From Sphingobium sp. TKS (GTDB lineage: Bacteria; Pseudomonadota; Alphaproteobacteria; Sphingomonadales; Sphingomonadaceae), in assembly GCF_001563265.1 (NCBI RefSeq), contig NZ_CP005083.1, positions 4,157,001-4,221,000 of the forward strand: a stretch of DNA of 64,000 nt, written 5' to 3'. Position 1 is the first letter of the stretch. The number at the start of each line of letters is the position of its first letter. Under the pieces are notes generated by a model. The model worked only from the letters and a program-made list of their open reading frames with translations. It was not told the DNA's origin and ran no database searches. Shown piece by piece: positions 44,006-53,138 of this stretch. Both the position numbers and the translations under genes were made by a program.

Positions 44006-46129
44006 TCAGGCGACGTCGCGCGGCAAATGGGTCTGCAAGGCAGCGGGAATCTCGGCGGGGTGCGGCATCATGAACAGCGTGTCGGCGCTTTCGGCCGCCA
44101 GACGCCGCAATATCTCCGCCCAGCGTGAGCTGGCCGAGGCAGCAACCATCTCATGGGCCAGCCGGATCAGCTCGTCCGAATCGCCCGCCGCGATCAGCCG
44201 GGCGAGCTGACCGAAGCCCTCCACCAGCATTTCCAGCGGAATGGGCGAGGGCATGGCCTCGAAAATGCCGGGAATGGCGCTTTCGATCTTGTCCTCACTG
44301 CTGTCGAACAGCTCCTCGAACAGCTTTTCGCCGGGGCGCAGGCCGATGAACCTGATCGGCACGTCGATGTCCGGGCGCAGCCCCGCCATGCGGATGACCC
44401 GGCGGGCGATCTCCACGATCTTCACCGGCTCGCCCATGTCGAGGACGAAGATGGTGCCGCGTTCCGAATCCGTCTCCAGCGCGCGGGCGCTGCTTTGGAG
44501 GATCAGCAGCACCGCCTCCTGCACCGTCATGAAGAAGCGTTCGATATCCGGATGGGTGACGGTCAGCGGTTTGCCGTTCGCCAGTTGCTGCTGGAACAGC
44601 GGGATCAGCGATCCGCTCGACCCCAGCACATTGCCGAAGCGCACGGTCAAGAAACGCGGGCTGTCCGGATCGCAACTGCCGATCAGGTCGAGCGCCTGAC
44701 AATAGAGTTCGCCCAGCCGCTTGGTCGCGCCCATCAGGCCAACGGGGTTCACCGCCTTGTCGGTGGAGATCTGGATCATCGCCCGCGCCTCAAACTCGCA
44801 GACGGCATCGGCCACATTGCGGGTGCCCAACACGTTCGTATGCACCCCGGCACAGGGATTGGCCTCCACCATCGGCACATGCTTGAGCGCGGCGGCGTGG
44901 AACACGATCTCCGGCCGCCGCCGCTCGAACACCTGCCAGAGCGCGGGACGCTGGCGGATCGAGCAGAGTTCGGCGTGGAAGCGGACATGGGGGAATTTCT
45001 CCCGCGCCTCCATTTCGATCGCGTAGAGATTAAATTCGCTGTGATCGAGCAGCACAATCTCGACCGGCGCATAATAAGCGAGCTGGCGCACCAGTTCGCC
45101 GCCGATCGTCCCCCCCGCCCCTGTCACCATGATCCGCGCGCCGGTGACGACGCGCTCCAGATAGCTGTGCTGGACCGTGATTTCCGGCCGCCCGAGCAGT
45201 TCGGCCAGCGGCATCTTCTCGATCGCCATGCGGTCGCCGTCCAGAGACTGAGCGCTGGTCCAGGGATTGCGGAAACGCGAGACGACCAGATTTTCCTGCT
45301 CCGCCAGGCTGGCGATGCGCAATATCTGCTGCCGGTCGAGCCGCTCGCTGCTTTCCTGCACCACCAGGCTGACCGGGCGCTTTCCCGCCCGGTCGAGGTC
45401 CGCGACGATCCGGGGCAGCATCTCCGGCGATCCCAATATCGGCAGGCCGCCGACCTGCAACCGCCGATCATGCCCATCGAAGGAAATGACGCCGACGATT
45501 TCCAGTCCCGAACCGGCATCGGTGGGGACTAGGTCCGCCATAACCCGCGCCCAGTCGAGCTCGCCCAACAGCAATATGCGGCGGCGGGCCTGCACGGTCC
45601 GGCGCAGGCGGGCGGAGCGGACATGTTTGAAGAACAGCCGGCGGAGCGCGCGCGCCGCCAGCAGCGCCGCGACGGTCAGCGGCACGTCAACCGTCAGGAA
45701 GACGGTCATCACGCCGCGCATCATCTTCTGCGGCGCGATCAGCCCGGCGGTCATCATCCAGATGAGCCAACTGCTGGCGAGCAGGCTGACCGCCAGCGAC
45801 AGCGCGTCCCCGATCGACAGGAAACGCCAGCTCTGCCGATAGGTGCCGATGACGAACAGCACGGTCAGGTTGGCGCCGACGAACAGGCCCATGAACCATG
45901 GGTCGAACAGCGTCTGCGGCATGGGCAGGTCGGACAGGATCAGGCGCGAGAGCATGAAGCTGCCCAGCATGATCAGCGCGTCCAGCAACAGGATGATGGC
46001 CAGCCTGATCGCCTGGAATCGCGTCGCCCCCCCCGCCGCGAAAGCGCGGACGGCGGCATCCAGTCGCAGGAGCGACGTCTGCGCGATGGCTTGCGTTCCG
46101 TCCTGCCCGGCTGGTGCGATATTCGGCAT
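44006..46129 (-). CDS. Membrane-anchored nucleotide-sugar 4,6-dehydratase (PglF/WbpM/CapD family)
   Basis: The 707 residues start with four membrane helices (about 43-65, 80-98, 108-130, 140-160). A CoA-like/substrate linker domain follows, then an extended SDR domain with NAD motif TGAGGTIGGE at 336-345. The catalytic region ISTDKAVNPVGLMGATKRLG has TDK and the Met-x3-Lys typical of this subfamily. Converts UDP-GlcNAc (probably) to a 4-keto-6-deoxy intermediate. It heads the minus-strand operon. Confidence 0.94.
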   Translation of the reverse strand: MPNIAPAGQDGTQAIAQTSLLRLDAAVRAFAAGGATRFQAIRLAIILLLDALIMLGSFMLSRLILSDLPMPQTLFDPWFMGLFVGANLTVLFVIGTYRQSWRFLSIGDALSLAVSLLASSWLIWMMTAGLIAPQKMMRGVMTVFLTVDVPLTVAALLAARALRRLFFKHVRSARLRRTVQARRRILLLGELDWARVMADLVPTDAGSGLEIVGVISFDGHDRRLQVGGLPILGSPEMLPRIVADLDRAGKRPVSLVVQESSERLDRQQILRIASLAEQENLVVSRFRNPWTSAQSLDGDRMAIEKMPLAELLGRPEITVQHSYLERVVTGARIMVTGAGGTIGGELVRQLAYYAPVEIVLLDHSEFNLYAIEMEAREKFPHVRFHAELCSIRQRPALWQVFERRRPEIVFHAAALKHVPMVEANPCAGVHTNVLGTRNVADAVCEFEARAMIQISTDKAVNPVGLMGATKRLGELYCQALDLIGSCDPDSPRFLTVRFGNVLGSSGSLIPLFQQQLANGKPLTVTHPDIERFFMTVQEAVLLILQSSARALETDSERGTIFVLDMGEPVKIVEIARRVIRMAGLRPDIDVPIRFIGLRPGEKLFEELFDSSEDKIESAIPGIFEAMPSPIPLEMLVEGFGQLARLIAAGDSDELIRLAHEMVAASASSRWAEILRRLAAESADTLFMMPHPAEIPAALQTHLPRDVA

Positions 46130-46501
46130 CCGCTTGTCTCCGATCCCTTGGTCCGCCGGTTGCGGGGAAGAGGGTTGCCTGGAGGCGTCACCCCGCAGTC
46201 CCGCCGCAACCGACGGTAGGGATAAGGCTATCGAAACAGGTGCTTCCCGGTAATCGGTCGACCGGACACTATCCTTTATCCCATGCGCGACCCGTCCGGC
46301 GCGGCTGCGCGCCCATTGGGGCTAGATGCGGGCGCGATGGTGCCCGGGAGCGTGCCAGGGCGGCGGTTCTGCCTCAAAGGGGTAATCTACCGATGCACCG
46401 CCAGGGCGCGGCGCTGCCTGTGATACCTCCGGTCCAGGACTTGGTGCGATGAAGGCGCGATCAAATCAATCGGGACAGAGCAACAGGGAAAGCAGTGCAC
46501 A
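46130..46501. other. Divergent promoter region of the EPS locus
   Basis: About 370 bp between the dehydratase operon (left) and the glycosyltransferase operon (right), divergently transcribed. It must hold promoters for both. No clear operator, riboswitch or JUMPstart element was seen. No gene is supportable here. Confidence 0.5.
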
Positions 46502-47686
46502 ATGAAAGTCGTGATCCTTTCCAGCCTGTCCTGGTCGCTGATCAATTTCCGCGGGGCGCTGATCGCCCGGATGATCGAAGAAGGGCATGAGGTCGTCGCC
46601 TGCGCCCCCGACGAAGAGCCGGAGGTGCTGGCAAGGCTGGCGGATATGGGGGTGCGCTTCTGTCGGACGCCGATGGCGCGGGCGGGCACCAACCCGCTGC
46701 ACGACGCCCGCACCCTGCTCCATTACCGCCGCCTGATGCGCAGCGAACGACCCGATGTGGTCGTTGCTTATACGCAAAAGCCGATCATCTATGGCGGCCT
46801 GGCGGCGCGGCTTTGGAGCCAGGCGCGCTATTTCGCGATCATGAGCGGCCTTGGCTATGTCTTCAGTGAGGAGGCAGACAGCCGCCGCTGGCTGCGGACC
46901 ATCGTGTCGCGGCTCTACCGGACCGGCATCGCCAGGGCGCGGTGCATCTTCGTGTTCAATGGCGACGATCATCGCCTCATGCGCGACAGCGGGATCGTCT
47001 CAGCCGGACAGAGAGTGATGCAGGTGCCCGGCTCAGGGATCGACGTCCGGCACTTTGCCGAGCAGGCGCTGCCCCAAGGTTCTTTCACCTTCCTGATGAT
47101 GGGCCGCCTGATGCGCGACAAGGGCGTGGGCGAATATGTGGAGGCGGCGCGGATCATCCGCACGCGATACCCGGACGTGCGCTTCCTGCTGCTGACCCGG
47201 CCCGAGACCGAGAATCCGACCGGCTATACCGCCGCCGATCTGGAGCAATGGCGCGAGGCCGGGCTGATCGAGTTCCTGCCCGAAACCCGCGACGTGCGGC
47301 CCTTCATCGCGTCGACCCATGCCTTCGTGTTGCCTTCCTTCTATCGCGAGGGGCTGCCGCGTACGATATTGGAGGCGCTGGCGATCGGGCGGCCGGTGAT
47401 CACCACCGACATGCCGGGCTGCCGCGAGCCGATTCGCGACGGGGTCAACGGCCTGCTGGTGCCGCCGCGCGACGGGCCTGCGCTGGCCGCCGCGATGGAG
47501 CGGTTGATCACCGATCCGCTGCGCCTGACCGCCATGGCCAAAGCAGCGCGGCAAATAGCGGTCGACATCTATGACGTCGACAAGGTGAACGCAATGATGC
47601 TGGATGTCATGCAATTGCGCGGCACCGCCATGCCGACCTCCATTGCGGCGCCTTCGCCCGCCCTGCTGGTGGCGGAGCGCGCATGA
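46502..47686 (+). CDS. Glycosyltransferase family 4 (PglA-like)
   Basis: A 394-residue GT-B enzyme. ILSSLSWSLINFRGALIARM at the start and YTQKPIIYGGLAARL (about 92-106) resemble enzymes such as PglA that extend a bacillosamine-type lipid-linked sugar. The donor domain has FTFLMMGRLMRDKGVGEYVE (about 196), and the E-x7-E region is YREGLPRTILEALAIGRPVI (about 280-299). Its stop overlaps the phosphoglycosyl transferase start (ATGA), as expected for consecutive enzymes. Confidence 0.92.
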   Translation: MKVVILSSLSWSLINFRGALIARMIEEGHEVVACAPDEEPEVLARLADMGVRFCRTPMARAGTNPLHDARTLLHYRRLMRSERPDVVVAYTQKPIIYGGLAARLWSQARYFAIMSGLGYVFSEEADSRRWLRTIVSRLYRTGIARARCIFVFNGDDHRLMRDSGIVSAGQRVMQVPGSGIDVRHFAEQALPQGSFTFLMMGRLMRDKGVGEYVEAARIIRTRYPDVRFLLLTRPETENPTGYTAADLEQWREAGLIEFLPETRDVRPFIASTHAFVLPSFYREGLPRTILEALAIGRPVITTDMPGCREPIRDGVNGLLVPPRDGPALAAAMERLITDPLRLTAMAKAARQIAVDIYDVDKVNAMMLDVMQLRGTAMPTSIAAPSPALLVAERA

Positions 47687-48279
47687 TCGCCTGTCTCCGC
47701 CCGGCGGGTTTGCTGGCGATCGGCCTCCTCGCCCTGCTCTCCCCCCTTTTGCTGCTGCTGTCGGCGTTGGTGCTGCTCGGCCTGGGACGGCCGGTGCTGT
47801 TCCGCCAGGTCCGAAGCGGCCTGGGAGGGTCGCCCTTTGCCATGATCAAGTTCCGCAGCATGCGAGAGCTGCACGACGCTCAGGGGGGCTTGCTGCCCGA
47901 CGCGCACAGGATCACGGCGCTGGGACAGTTCCTTCGCCGGTCGCGGCTGGATGAGCTGCCCGAACTGATCAACATCGCGCGCGGCGACATGGATTTCGTC
48001 GGCCCCCGCCCGCTATTGCCGCATAGCATCAGCGCCATGGGACGCGACGGCGTGGAACGGGGGCGAGTGCGTCCCGGCCTCACCGGCTTGGCCCAGGTCA
48101 GCGGCAACACGCTGCTGACGGTGGAGGAAAAGCTGCGCTTTGACCTCTGGTATGTGCGCCATCGCAGCCACCGCTTAGACGCGCAGATCATCGCCCGCAC
48201 GCTGCTGGTCGTAACCAGGGGCGAAAAAAGGATCGACTGGCATGCCGACGAAGCGCGCCCTCCTCATTGGGGCAGTTGA
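47683..48279 (+). CDS. Initiating phosphoglycosyl transferase (PglC-type sugar transferase)
   Basis: Transfers a sugar-phosphate from UDP-sugar to undecaprenyl phosphate, starting the lipid-linked repeat. At 198 residues it is a minimal monotopic enzyme like PglC. There is one hydrophobic N-terminal segment (about 9-32). The family motifs are FAMIKFRSMRELHDAQG (about 52-68), SRLDELPELINIARGDMDFV (about 86-105, with the catalytic Asp-Glu) and GPRPLLP. It overlaps both neighbours. Confidence 0.94.
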   Translation: MIACLRPAGLLAIGLLALLSPLLLLLSALVLLGLGRPVLFRQVRSGLGGSPFAMIKFRSMRELHDAQGGLLPDAHRITALGQFLRRSRLDELPELINIARGDMDFVGPRPLLPHSISAMGRDGVERGRVRPGLTGLAQVSGNTLLTVEEKLRFDLWYVRHRSHRLDAQIIARTLLVVTRGEKRIDWHADEARPPHWGS

Positions 48280-49156
48280 AACCACCCGGATCGCTCTCGA
48301 CGCGATCGCCCGGCATCCCGGATGGGAGATCGCCGCCGTCGTCACGCTCGATCCCGCCCTGGCCGACCGGCATTCGGATTTTGTCGACCTGGAGCCGGCG
48401 GCGCGGGAACAAGGCTGCCCGGTCATCCATGTGGACAATATCAACCGGGAGGAAACCCTGTCCGCCATCGGAGACATGGGCGCCGACATCGCCTTCGTCA
48501 TGGGCTGGTCGCAGATTTGCGGGCAGGCCTTTCGTGATCTCTTCCTTGACCGGGTCGTTGGCTATCATCCCGCCGCCCTGCCCCGGCTGCGCGGACGCGC
48601 CGCCATTCCCTGGACGATCCTGCAACAGGAGCCGATCACGGCCGGGACGCTGTTCTGGATCGATGCGGGCACGGATACGGGCGCCATACTCGACCAGCAA
48701 TATTTCCATGTCGCGCCGATGGAAACGGCGGCGACGCTCTATGCCAAGCATATGCGGGCACTGGCGATCATGCTCGACCGATCGCTGGGGCGGATCGCGG
48801 CGGGGGAGATGCCGCGCATGGTCCAGGACGAAAGCTGTGCGACCTGGGCGGCGCGGCGGACGCCGATGGACGGGCTGATCGACTGGCGGCAATCCGCTGC
48901 GGACGTGCTGCGGCTGATCCGGGCGACGGGCCATCCCTATCCGGGAGCCTTTACCCGGTCGAGCGGTGCGGATCTCCACATCTGGGAGGCGGCGTTGTCG
49001 GACGTCGGAGAACGCCATGCCGCCTCCGCCGGGCAGGTGATCGCGCGGACGGCGGAGAGCTTCACCCTATATTGCGGCCAGGCGACCGCGCTGACCGTCA
49101 CCCAATGGAGCGGCCTCGACAAGCCGCCGAAACTCCACGCCATTTTAGGGGACTAA
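48242..49156 (+). CDS. Formyltransferase-family protein, probable sugar N-formyltransferase
   Basis: A 304-residue Fmt/ArnA-type enzyme. H109 in GYHPAALPRLRGRAAIPW and D145 in DAGTDTGAIL keep the 36-residue spacing of the catalytic His and Asp of ArnA. The usual catalytic Asn two residues before the His is Gly here (G107-Y-H). A C-terminal domain (IDWRQSAADVLRLIRATGHP, about 207) fits Fmt_C. In a locus with dehydratase, aminotransferase and PglC-like enzymes, N-formylation of a 4-amino sugar is the likely job. Overlaps the previous gene by 38 bp. Confidence 0.85.
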   Translation: MPTKRALLIGAVETTRIALDAIARHPGWEIAAVVTLDPALADRHSDFVDLEPAAREQGCPVIHVDNINREETLSAIGDMGADIAFVMGWSQICGQAFRDLFLDRVVGYHPAALPRLRGRAAIPWTILQQEPITAGTLFWIDAGTDTGAILDQQYFHVAPMETAATLYAKHMRALAIMLDRSLGRIAAGEMPRMVQDESCATWAARRTPMDGLIDWRQSAADVLRLIRATGHPYPGAFTRSSGADLHIWEAALSDVGERHAASAGQVIARTAESFTLYCGQATALTVTQWSGLDKPPKLHAILGD

Positions 49157-49160
49157 GCCC

Positions 49161-49844
49161 ATGCCACTGCCTTTCAACGCCCGCCGAATCGCGGTGGTCG
49201 CCCCCCATCCAGACGACGAGATATTGGGATGCGGCGGCACCATGGCGCGGGCCGCGGCGGCGGGCGCGGAGGTGCATGTGGTCGTCGTCACCCGCGGCCA
49301 ACCGCCCCTTTTCGAGGAAGAACTGGTGGGGCGGATTCGCGCGGAAACCTTGCGTGCCCATGGCATTATCGGCGTGGCCGACACGCAATTCCTGGATTTC
49401 CCCGCCGCCGGGCTGGACCAGATCAGGCGGAGCGACCTCAATCAAGCCTTGTCATCGGCTCTGTCGCGGATCGAGCCCGACCTGCTGCTGATCCCCTTCA
49501 TTGGTGACATTCATCTGGACCACCAGATCGTCTTCAATGCCGCATTAGTCTATGCGCGGCCCCGCGGCAGCGGCGGTCCCGGCTGCGTCCTGGCCTATGA
49601 GACGCTGTCGGAAACCAACTGGCTGGCGCCCGGCGTGACCCCGGCGTTCATTCCCAACATGTTCGTGGACATCAGCGAAACCCTGGAACGGAAGGTCGCC
49701 GCCTTCCAGGCCTTCCAGAGCCAGGTGAAGCCCCAGCCCGACGAACGATCGGTCGAGGCCATCCGCGCCCTGGCGACGCTGAGGGGCGCGACGGCCTATC
49801 GTTACGCTGCCGAAGCCTTTGTTCTGGTTCGACAAATTCATTAA
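49161..49844 (+). CDS. PIG-L family deacetylase
   Basis: A 227-residue zinc-dependent LmbE-like N-deacetylase. The metal and catalytic motif PHPDDE (H16-P-D18-D19) and the later H118-L-D-H121 are complete. In polysaccharide loci such enzymes remove N-acetyl groups from sugar nucleotides or lipid-linked sugars. This could prepare an amine for the formyltransferase encoded 4 bp upstream. The exact substrate is unknown. Confidence 0.92.
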   Translation: MPLPFNARRIAVVAPHPDDEILGCGGTMARAAAAGAEVHVVVVTRGQPPLFEEELVGRIRAETLRAHGIIGVADTQFLDFPAAGLDQIRRSDLNQALSSALSRIEPDLLLIPFIGDIHLDHQIVFNAALVYARPRGSGGPGCVLAYETLSETNWLAPGVTPAFIPNMFVDISETLERKVAAFQAFQSQVKPQPDERSVEAIRALATLRGATAYRYAAEAFVLVRQIH

Positions 49845-50188
49845 CCTGTGTTAACTCGCCAGCGAATCGCCTGGGCGATGAATCAGCGCGATTCTGCCAT
49901 GACTACACCGTTTGAAATACCACCAAAGTTGTAATTTTGGCTGTTGCAACCGCAGCATCTCCCATCAGACCCAAGAAAAATTCGGAAAATTAACAGTGCG
50001 TTAACGCGCTATTGCGTGCACTCAAAATTTCCATTGTACATTCCGGGACTCTCGCGGCAAAAATATGGTACTGATAAGTTGTTGAAAGAAAAAGAAAGGG
50101 TCGCACTACAGGCATTTGATTACTGGTCTTCTACATTCCGTTTGGGGCCTGCTTACGGAGGTGGAAGAGATCATGAGGGGACCACCCA
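49845..50188. other. AT-rich intergenic region before the LuxR-type regulator
   Basis: 344 bp with markedly lower GC than its neighbours. It contains two GTTAAC-type sites: a full CtrA motif at 49990-50005 and a near one, TTAAC-CTGTG-TTAAC, at 49841-49855. No gene is supportable. It likely holds a regulated promoter for the regulator and flippase genes. Confidence 0.6.
49990..50005 (+). promoter_or_regulatory. CtrA-type binding motif
   Basis: TTAA-CAGTGCG-TTAAC is an exact match to the CtrA consensus TTAA-N7-TTAAC. It lies 184 bp upstream of the regulator start at 50189 in an AT-rich leader. Control of the EPS locus by CtrA is inferred; sciP, whose product inhibits CtrA, is also in this window. 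Confidence 0.6.
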
Positions 50189-50941
50189 ATGTCTTACCCA
50201 GTTAATGTGCGTCTGTTGTGCGGTAATGCGATCGTTCGGGAGGGGCTTAGCCGCATCCTGATGGAAAGGGATTTCCGCGTAACCCAATATCCGAATGTCA
50301 CTACGGTGCTTCAGCAAGTAGAGGTGCCGGAAGAGGATACGGGACCATCCCTGTTGTTGATCGACGATGGAACCGAAGCGATCGACGTCGAGACGCTCTC
50401 GATTCTGCAAAAACGTTTTCCCTGTTCCTATCTTGTCCTGCTGTCGGACAGATTTGATTTCCAGATCATGTTGAAGGCGTTCCGGCTGGGAGCGCTAGCT
50501 TATATCGTCAAGGAAATTTCCTGCGACAGGCTGGTGGCGACTCTGCGGCTGGTGGCCATGGGCGAACGCGTACTTCCGCCGCAACTGGCGGACGAACTGC
50601 AATCGCGGCCAAGCCTGACCGACGCGATGGAAGTCGAACGCCCGGTCGATGCGGCCTGCCTGTCCGACCGGGAACTGGAAATCCTGCGCTGGCTGATCAT
50701 GGGATGCCCGAACAAGGTCATTTCCAAGCGGATGGACATCAGCGAGGCGACCGTGAAGGTCCATGTGAAGGCCGTGCTGCGCAAGCTGCGCGTCAAGAAC
50801 CGGACCCAGGCGGCGATCTGGGCGGCCAATCACGGTATGCGCGGACGCGTGGCGGAGGTCGAACCCGAACTGCCCGTCGCCATCCCCCACCCGGCGCGAT
50901 TGCCGGTTCTGGAATTGGCCGGCGTCGCAAGCCGCGTCTGA
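50189..50941 (+). CDS. LuxR/NarL-type regulator with degenerate receiver domain
   Basis: The 250 residues comprise an N-terminal receiver-like domain (about 5-120) and a C-terminal GerE/LuxR helix-turn-helix (about 150-215: LSDRELEILRWLIMGCPNKV, then ISKRMDISEATVKVHVKAVL). The acidic pair that binds Mg2+ is lost (CGNAIVREGL instead of DDHxxVRxGL). The phospho-acceptor-like Asp is still there in LLLIDDG, and so is a lysine in YIVKEIS. Phosphorylation is doubtful. It is immediately upstream of the flippase gene. Confidence 0.9.
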   Translation: MSYPVNVRLLCGNAIVREGLSRILMERDFRVTQYPNVTTVLQQVEVPEEDTGPSLLLIDDGTEAIDVETLSILQKRFPCSYLVLLSDRFDFQIMLKAFRLGALAYIVKEISCDRLVATLRLVAMGERVLPPQLADELQSRPSLTDAMEVERPVDAACLSDRELEILRWLIMGCPNKVISKRMDISEATVKVHVKAVLRKLRVKNRTQAAIWAANHGMRGRVAEVEPELPVAIPHPARLPVLELAGVASRV

Positions 50942-50967
50942 TCTTCACGTCCCCAGGGGGGATCGTC

Positions 50968-52347
50968 ATGGCATATGATATCAAGGGCGTGCTGACCGCA
51001 CGTGCCTTGCCGATGCTGCGCGGCCGGTTCGGGGATTTCCTGATCAAGGGAACCCGCGGCCGGCTGATCGCGGTGGGACATTTGCTGTCGGGCAATTTCC
51101 TCAATGCGCTGATCATGCTGGTCAGCGTGGCGATGGCGGCCCGATCCCTGGGACCGGCGACCTATGGCGTCATGGTGCTGGTCCTGTCCTATAATCGCGT
51201 CGTCGAGCGAATCCTGCGCTTCGAATCCTGGCAGCCGCTGATCCGGTTCGCCGTGGAGGAAGAAGCGAAGGGTTCGCCCCGGCGCTTGCAACGACTTTAC
51301 TGCTACGGCCTGATGCTGGATATCGGCGCGGCGGCGCTGGCCGCCGTCAGCGCGATCGGCCTGGCATTGCTGTTCGGACCGCTCTTTGGCCTGAAGCCCC
51401 TTCATGTGGAACTGGTGGCGATCTATTCGGTCGCGACCTTGTTCAACATCGCGGGCGTGCCGACCGCCGCGCTGCGCCTGTCCGGCCAGTTCAAGATGCT
51501 GGCCTATGCGCAGGTCGCGGGCAATGTGTTGCGCATCCTGCTCGCCTTCCTCTGCATGGTCACTCATGCGGGGGTGATCGGCTTCATGCTCGCCTGGACG
51601 GCATCGCAGGCGCTGGGGTCCGTGCTGGTCTTCTGGGTCGGCTTCCGCGCCCTGCGGCAGATGGGGATACCCAATCCGTTTCATGCCCGGCTGAAGGGGC
51701 TGGTGAAGGATTTCCCCGGCTTTTTCGGCTTCGCCTGCTCGACCAACCTGTCGCTGACCCTGCGCGTCATCACGACGGAAGCGGACTCGCTGTTCGTCGG
51801 CGCGGTGGCGGGGAGTTCGGCGGCGGGGGTCTATTATCTCGCCAAGCGCATCGCCAAGGTCGCGACACAGGTCGGCGCGCAGGTGCAGGCCGTGGTCTAT
51901 CCCGACGTCGCGCGGATGTGGGCGAACGGCAATATCCGCAATTTCCGGACGGCCACGCTGCAGGTGCAGATAGCGCTGGCGGGGGTGGGCTTTGCGATGC
52001 TGGCGGGCGCCTGGTTGTTCGGGCCGCTGCTCATTCGGGTGGGACCGGGCGTGGCCTATTCGGAAACCTATGTCCTGCTGCTGACCCAATTGGTGGCGGT
52101 GATCCTGATGCTGCATGCCGCGCCGTCGCGATCGGCCATGCTGGCAATGAACCAGAGCTGGAAGGTGCTTACGATCTCCGGCTTCGGCACGGCGCTGTTC
52201 GTGGCGGTCGCAGCCTATGCCGTGCCGCGCTACGGACCTATCGGCGGGAATATCGCTCATGTCGTGTTGGGCGTGGTGACGGCGGTGCTGCTGGATGTGA
52301 GCTGGTTACGGCGGGCCAGGGTTCGGCCGGTGGTGGCGCGCGTATAA
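50968..52347 (+). CDS. Wzx-type lipid-linked oligosaccharide flippase
   Basis: A 459-residue polytopic protein with about 12 hydrophobic helices. RLIAVGHLLSGNFLNALIML opens the membrane part; GPATYGVMVLVLSYNRVVER and GVYYLAKRIAKVATQVGAQV fit the polysaccharide-synthesis MATE-like (PST) family. It would move the undecaprenyl-linked repeat to the periplasm for the polymerase. Start at 50968 with AGGGGGGATC upstream. Confidence 0.9.
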   Translation: MAYDIKGVLTARALPMLRGRFGDFLIKGTRGRLIAVGHLLSGNFLNALIMLVSVAMAARSLGPATYGVMVLVLSYNRVVERILRFESWQPLIRFAVEEEAKGSPRRLQRLYCYGLMLDIGAAALAAVSAIGLALLFGPLFGLKPLHVELVAIYSVATLFNIAGVPTAALRLSGQFKMLAYAQVAGNVLRILLAFLCMVTHAGVIGFMLAWTASQALGSVLVFWVGFRALRQMGIPNPFHARLKGLVKDFPGFFGFACSTNLSLTLRVITTEADSLFVGAVAGSSAAGVYYLAKRIAKVATQVGAQVQAVVYPDVARMWANGNIRNFRTATLQVQIALAGVGFAMLAGAWLFGPLLIRVGPGVAYSETYVLLLTQLVAVILMLHAAPSRSAMLAMNQSWKVLTISGFGTALFVAVAAYAVPRYGPIGGNIAHVVLGVVTAVLLDVSWLRRARVRPVVARV

Positions 52348-52406
52348 GACGGGATGGAAATGGACCATTTGCAGATGCCAAATTTGAATGGCAGTTCCCC
52401 GCTCCG

Positions 52407-53138
52407 CTAATCCTCGCTGCCGCCTTTCAACAGATGCGCGACGATCTGGGTACGGTTGGACGCGCCGTTCACCGCCATGATCGCCCGGACATGGACCTTC
52501 ACCGTGCTTTCGCTGATGTTCAGCCCCTGGGCGATGTCCTTGTTCGAGGCGCCCTGAGCGAGCAGGCGCAGCACATCGCGTTGCCGTTTGGTCAGCAGCT
52601 TGGACTTGTCCACCGCCAGCGCGATCCGTTCGCTGAGGCCATCCGGGGCACCTTGCAGGCGCGCGCGCAAGGCTGCGGCGAGGGGAGCGGGATAGACCGC
52701 CAACCCCTCCCTGAGCAGGAAAAGCACGCGCTGCATGGTGGCGATATCGGTGCTGGAGCGCAGCAGAGCCTGCGCCCCGGCCGCGATGGCGGTCTGCATC
52801 AGCGCTTCATTGCCATGGTCGGCAACCACAAGGACCGAGGCGGTGGGCCATAGCCGCTTCGCCTGAGCGATGTGCAACGGCAGGGCAGCGCTTTCCAGTT
52901 CGGAATCGCCGGTCTGGAACAGGATGATGTCGGGCGGAACGCCCCCTTCGGGCTGGTCGAGGCTGGATTGCTGCAATATCCGGGTGCCCGCCGTCTCCAG
53001 CGCGACGGCGATGCAGGCACGGCGAAGCGGGCTTCCGTCGAGAATCAACAAATTGAGACGGGGCGCATCCTCTTTCACTATTGCGCTTTCGAAACGAACA
53101 GAAGGCGAAACCGCCTGCTGCAAAGGCGGCGGGCTCAC
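52407..53138 (-). CDS. LuxR-type regulator with non-phosphorylatable receiver-like domain
   Basis: A 243-residue protein. The C-terminal LuxR/GerE domain (about 180-240: [20 protein letters not shown], then [20 protein letters not shown]) is intact. The receiver-like part (about 27-145) retains one Asp of the acidic pair ([11 protein letters not shown]). The phospho-acceptor position is replaced (IILFQTG), so it cannot work as a normal response regulator. It starts with GTG that overlaps the tyrosine-kinase stop (GTGA), so it is translationally coupled to it. It probably regulates the EPS genes. Confidence 0.88.
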   Translation of the reverse strand: MSPPPLQQAVSPSVRFESAIVKEDAPRLNLLILDGSPLRRACIAVALETAGTRILQQSSLDQPEGGVPPDIILFQTGDSELESAALPLHIAQAKRLWPTASVLVVADHGNEALMQTAIAAGAQALLRSSTDIATMQRVLFLLREGLAVYPAPLAAALRARLQGAPDGLSERIALAVDKSKLLTKRQRDVLRLLAQGASNKDIAQGLNISESTVKVHVRAIMAVNGASNRTQIVAHLLKGGSED

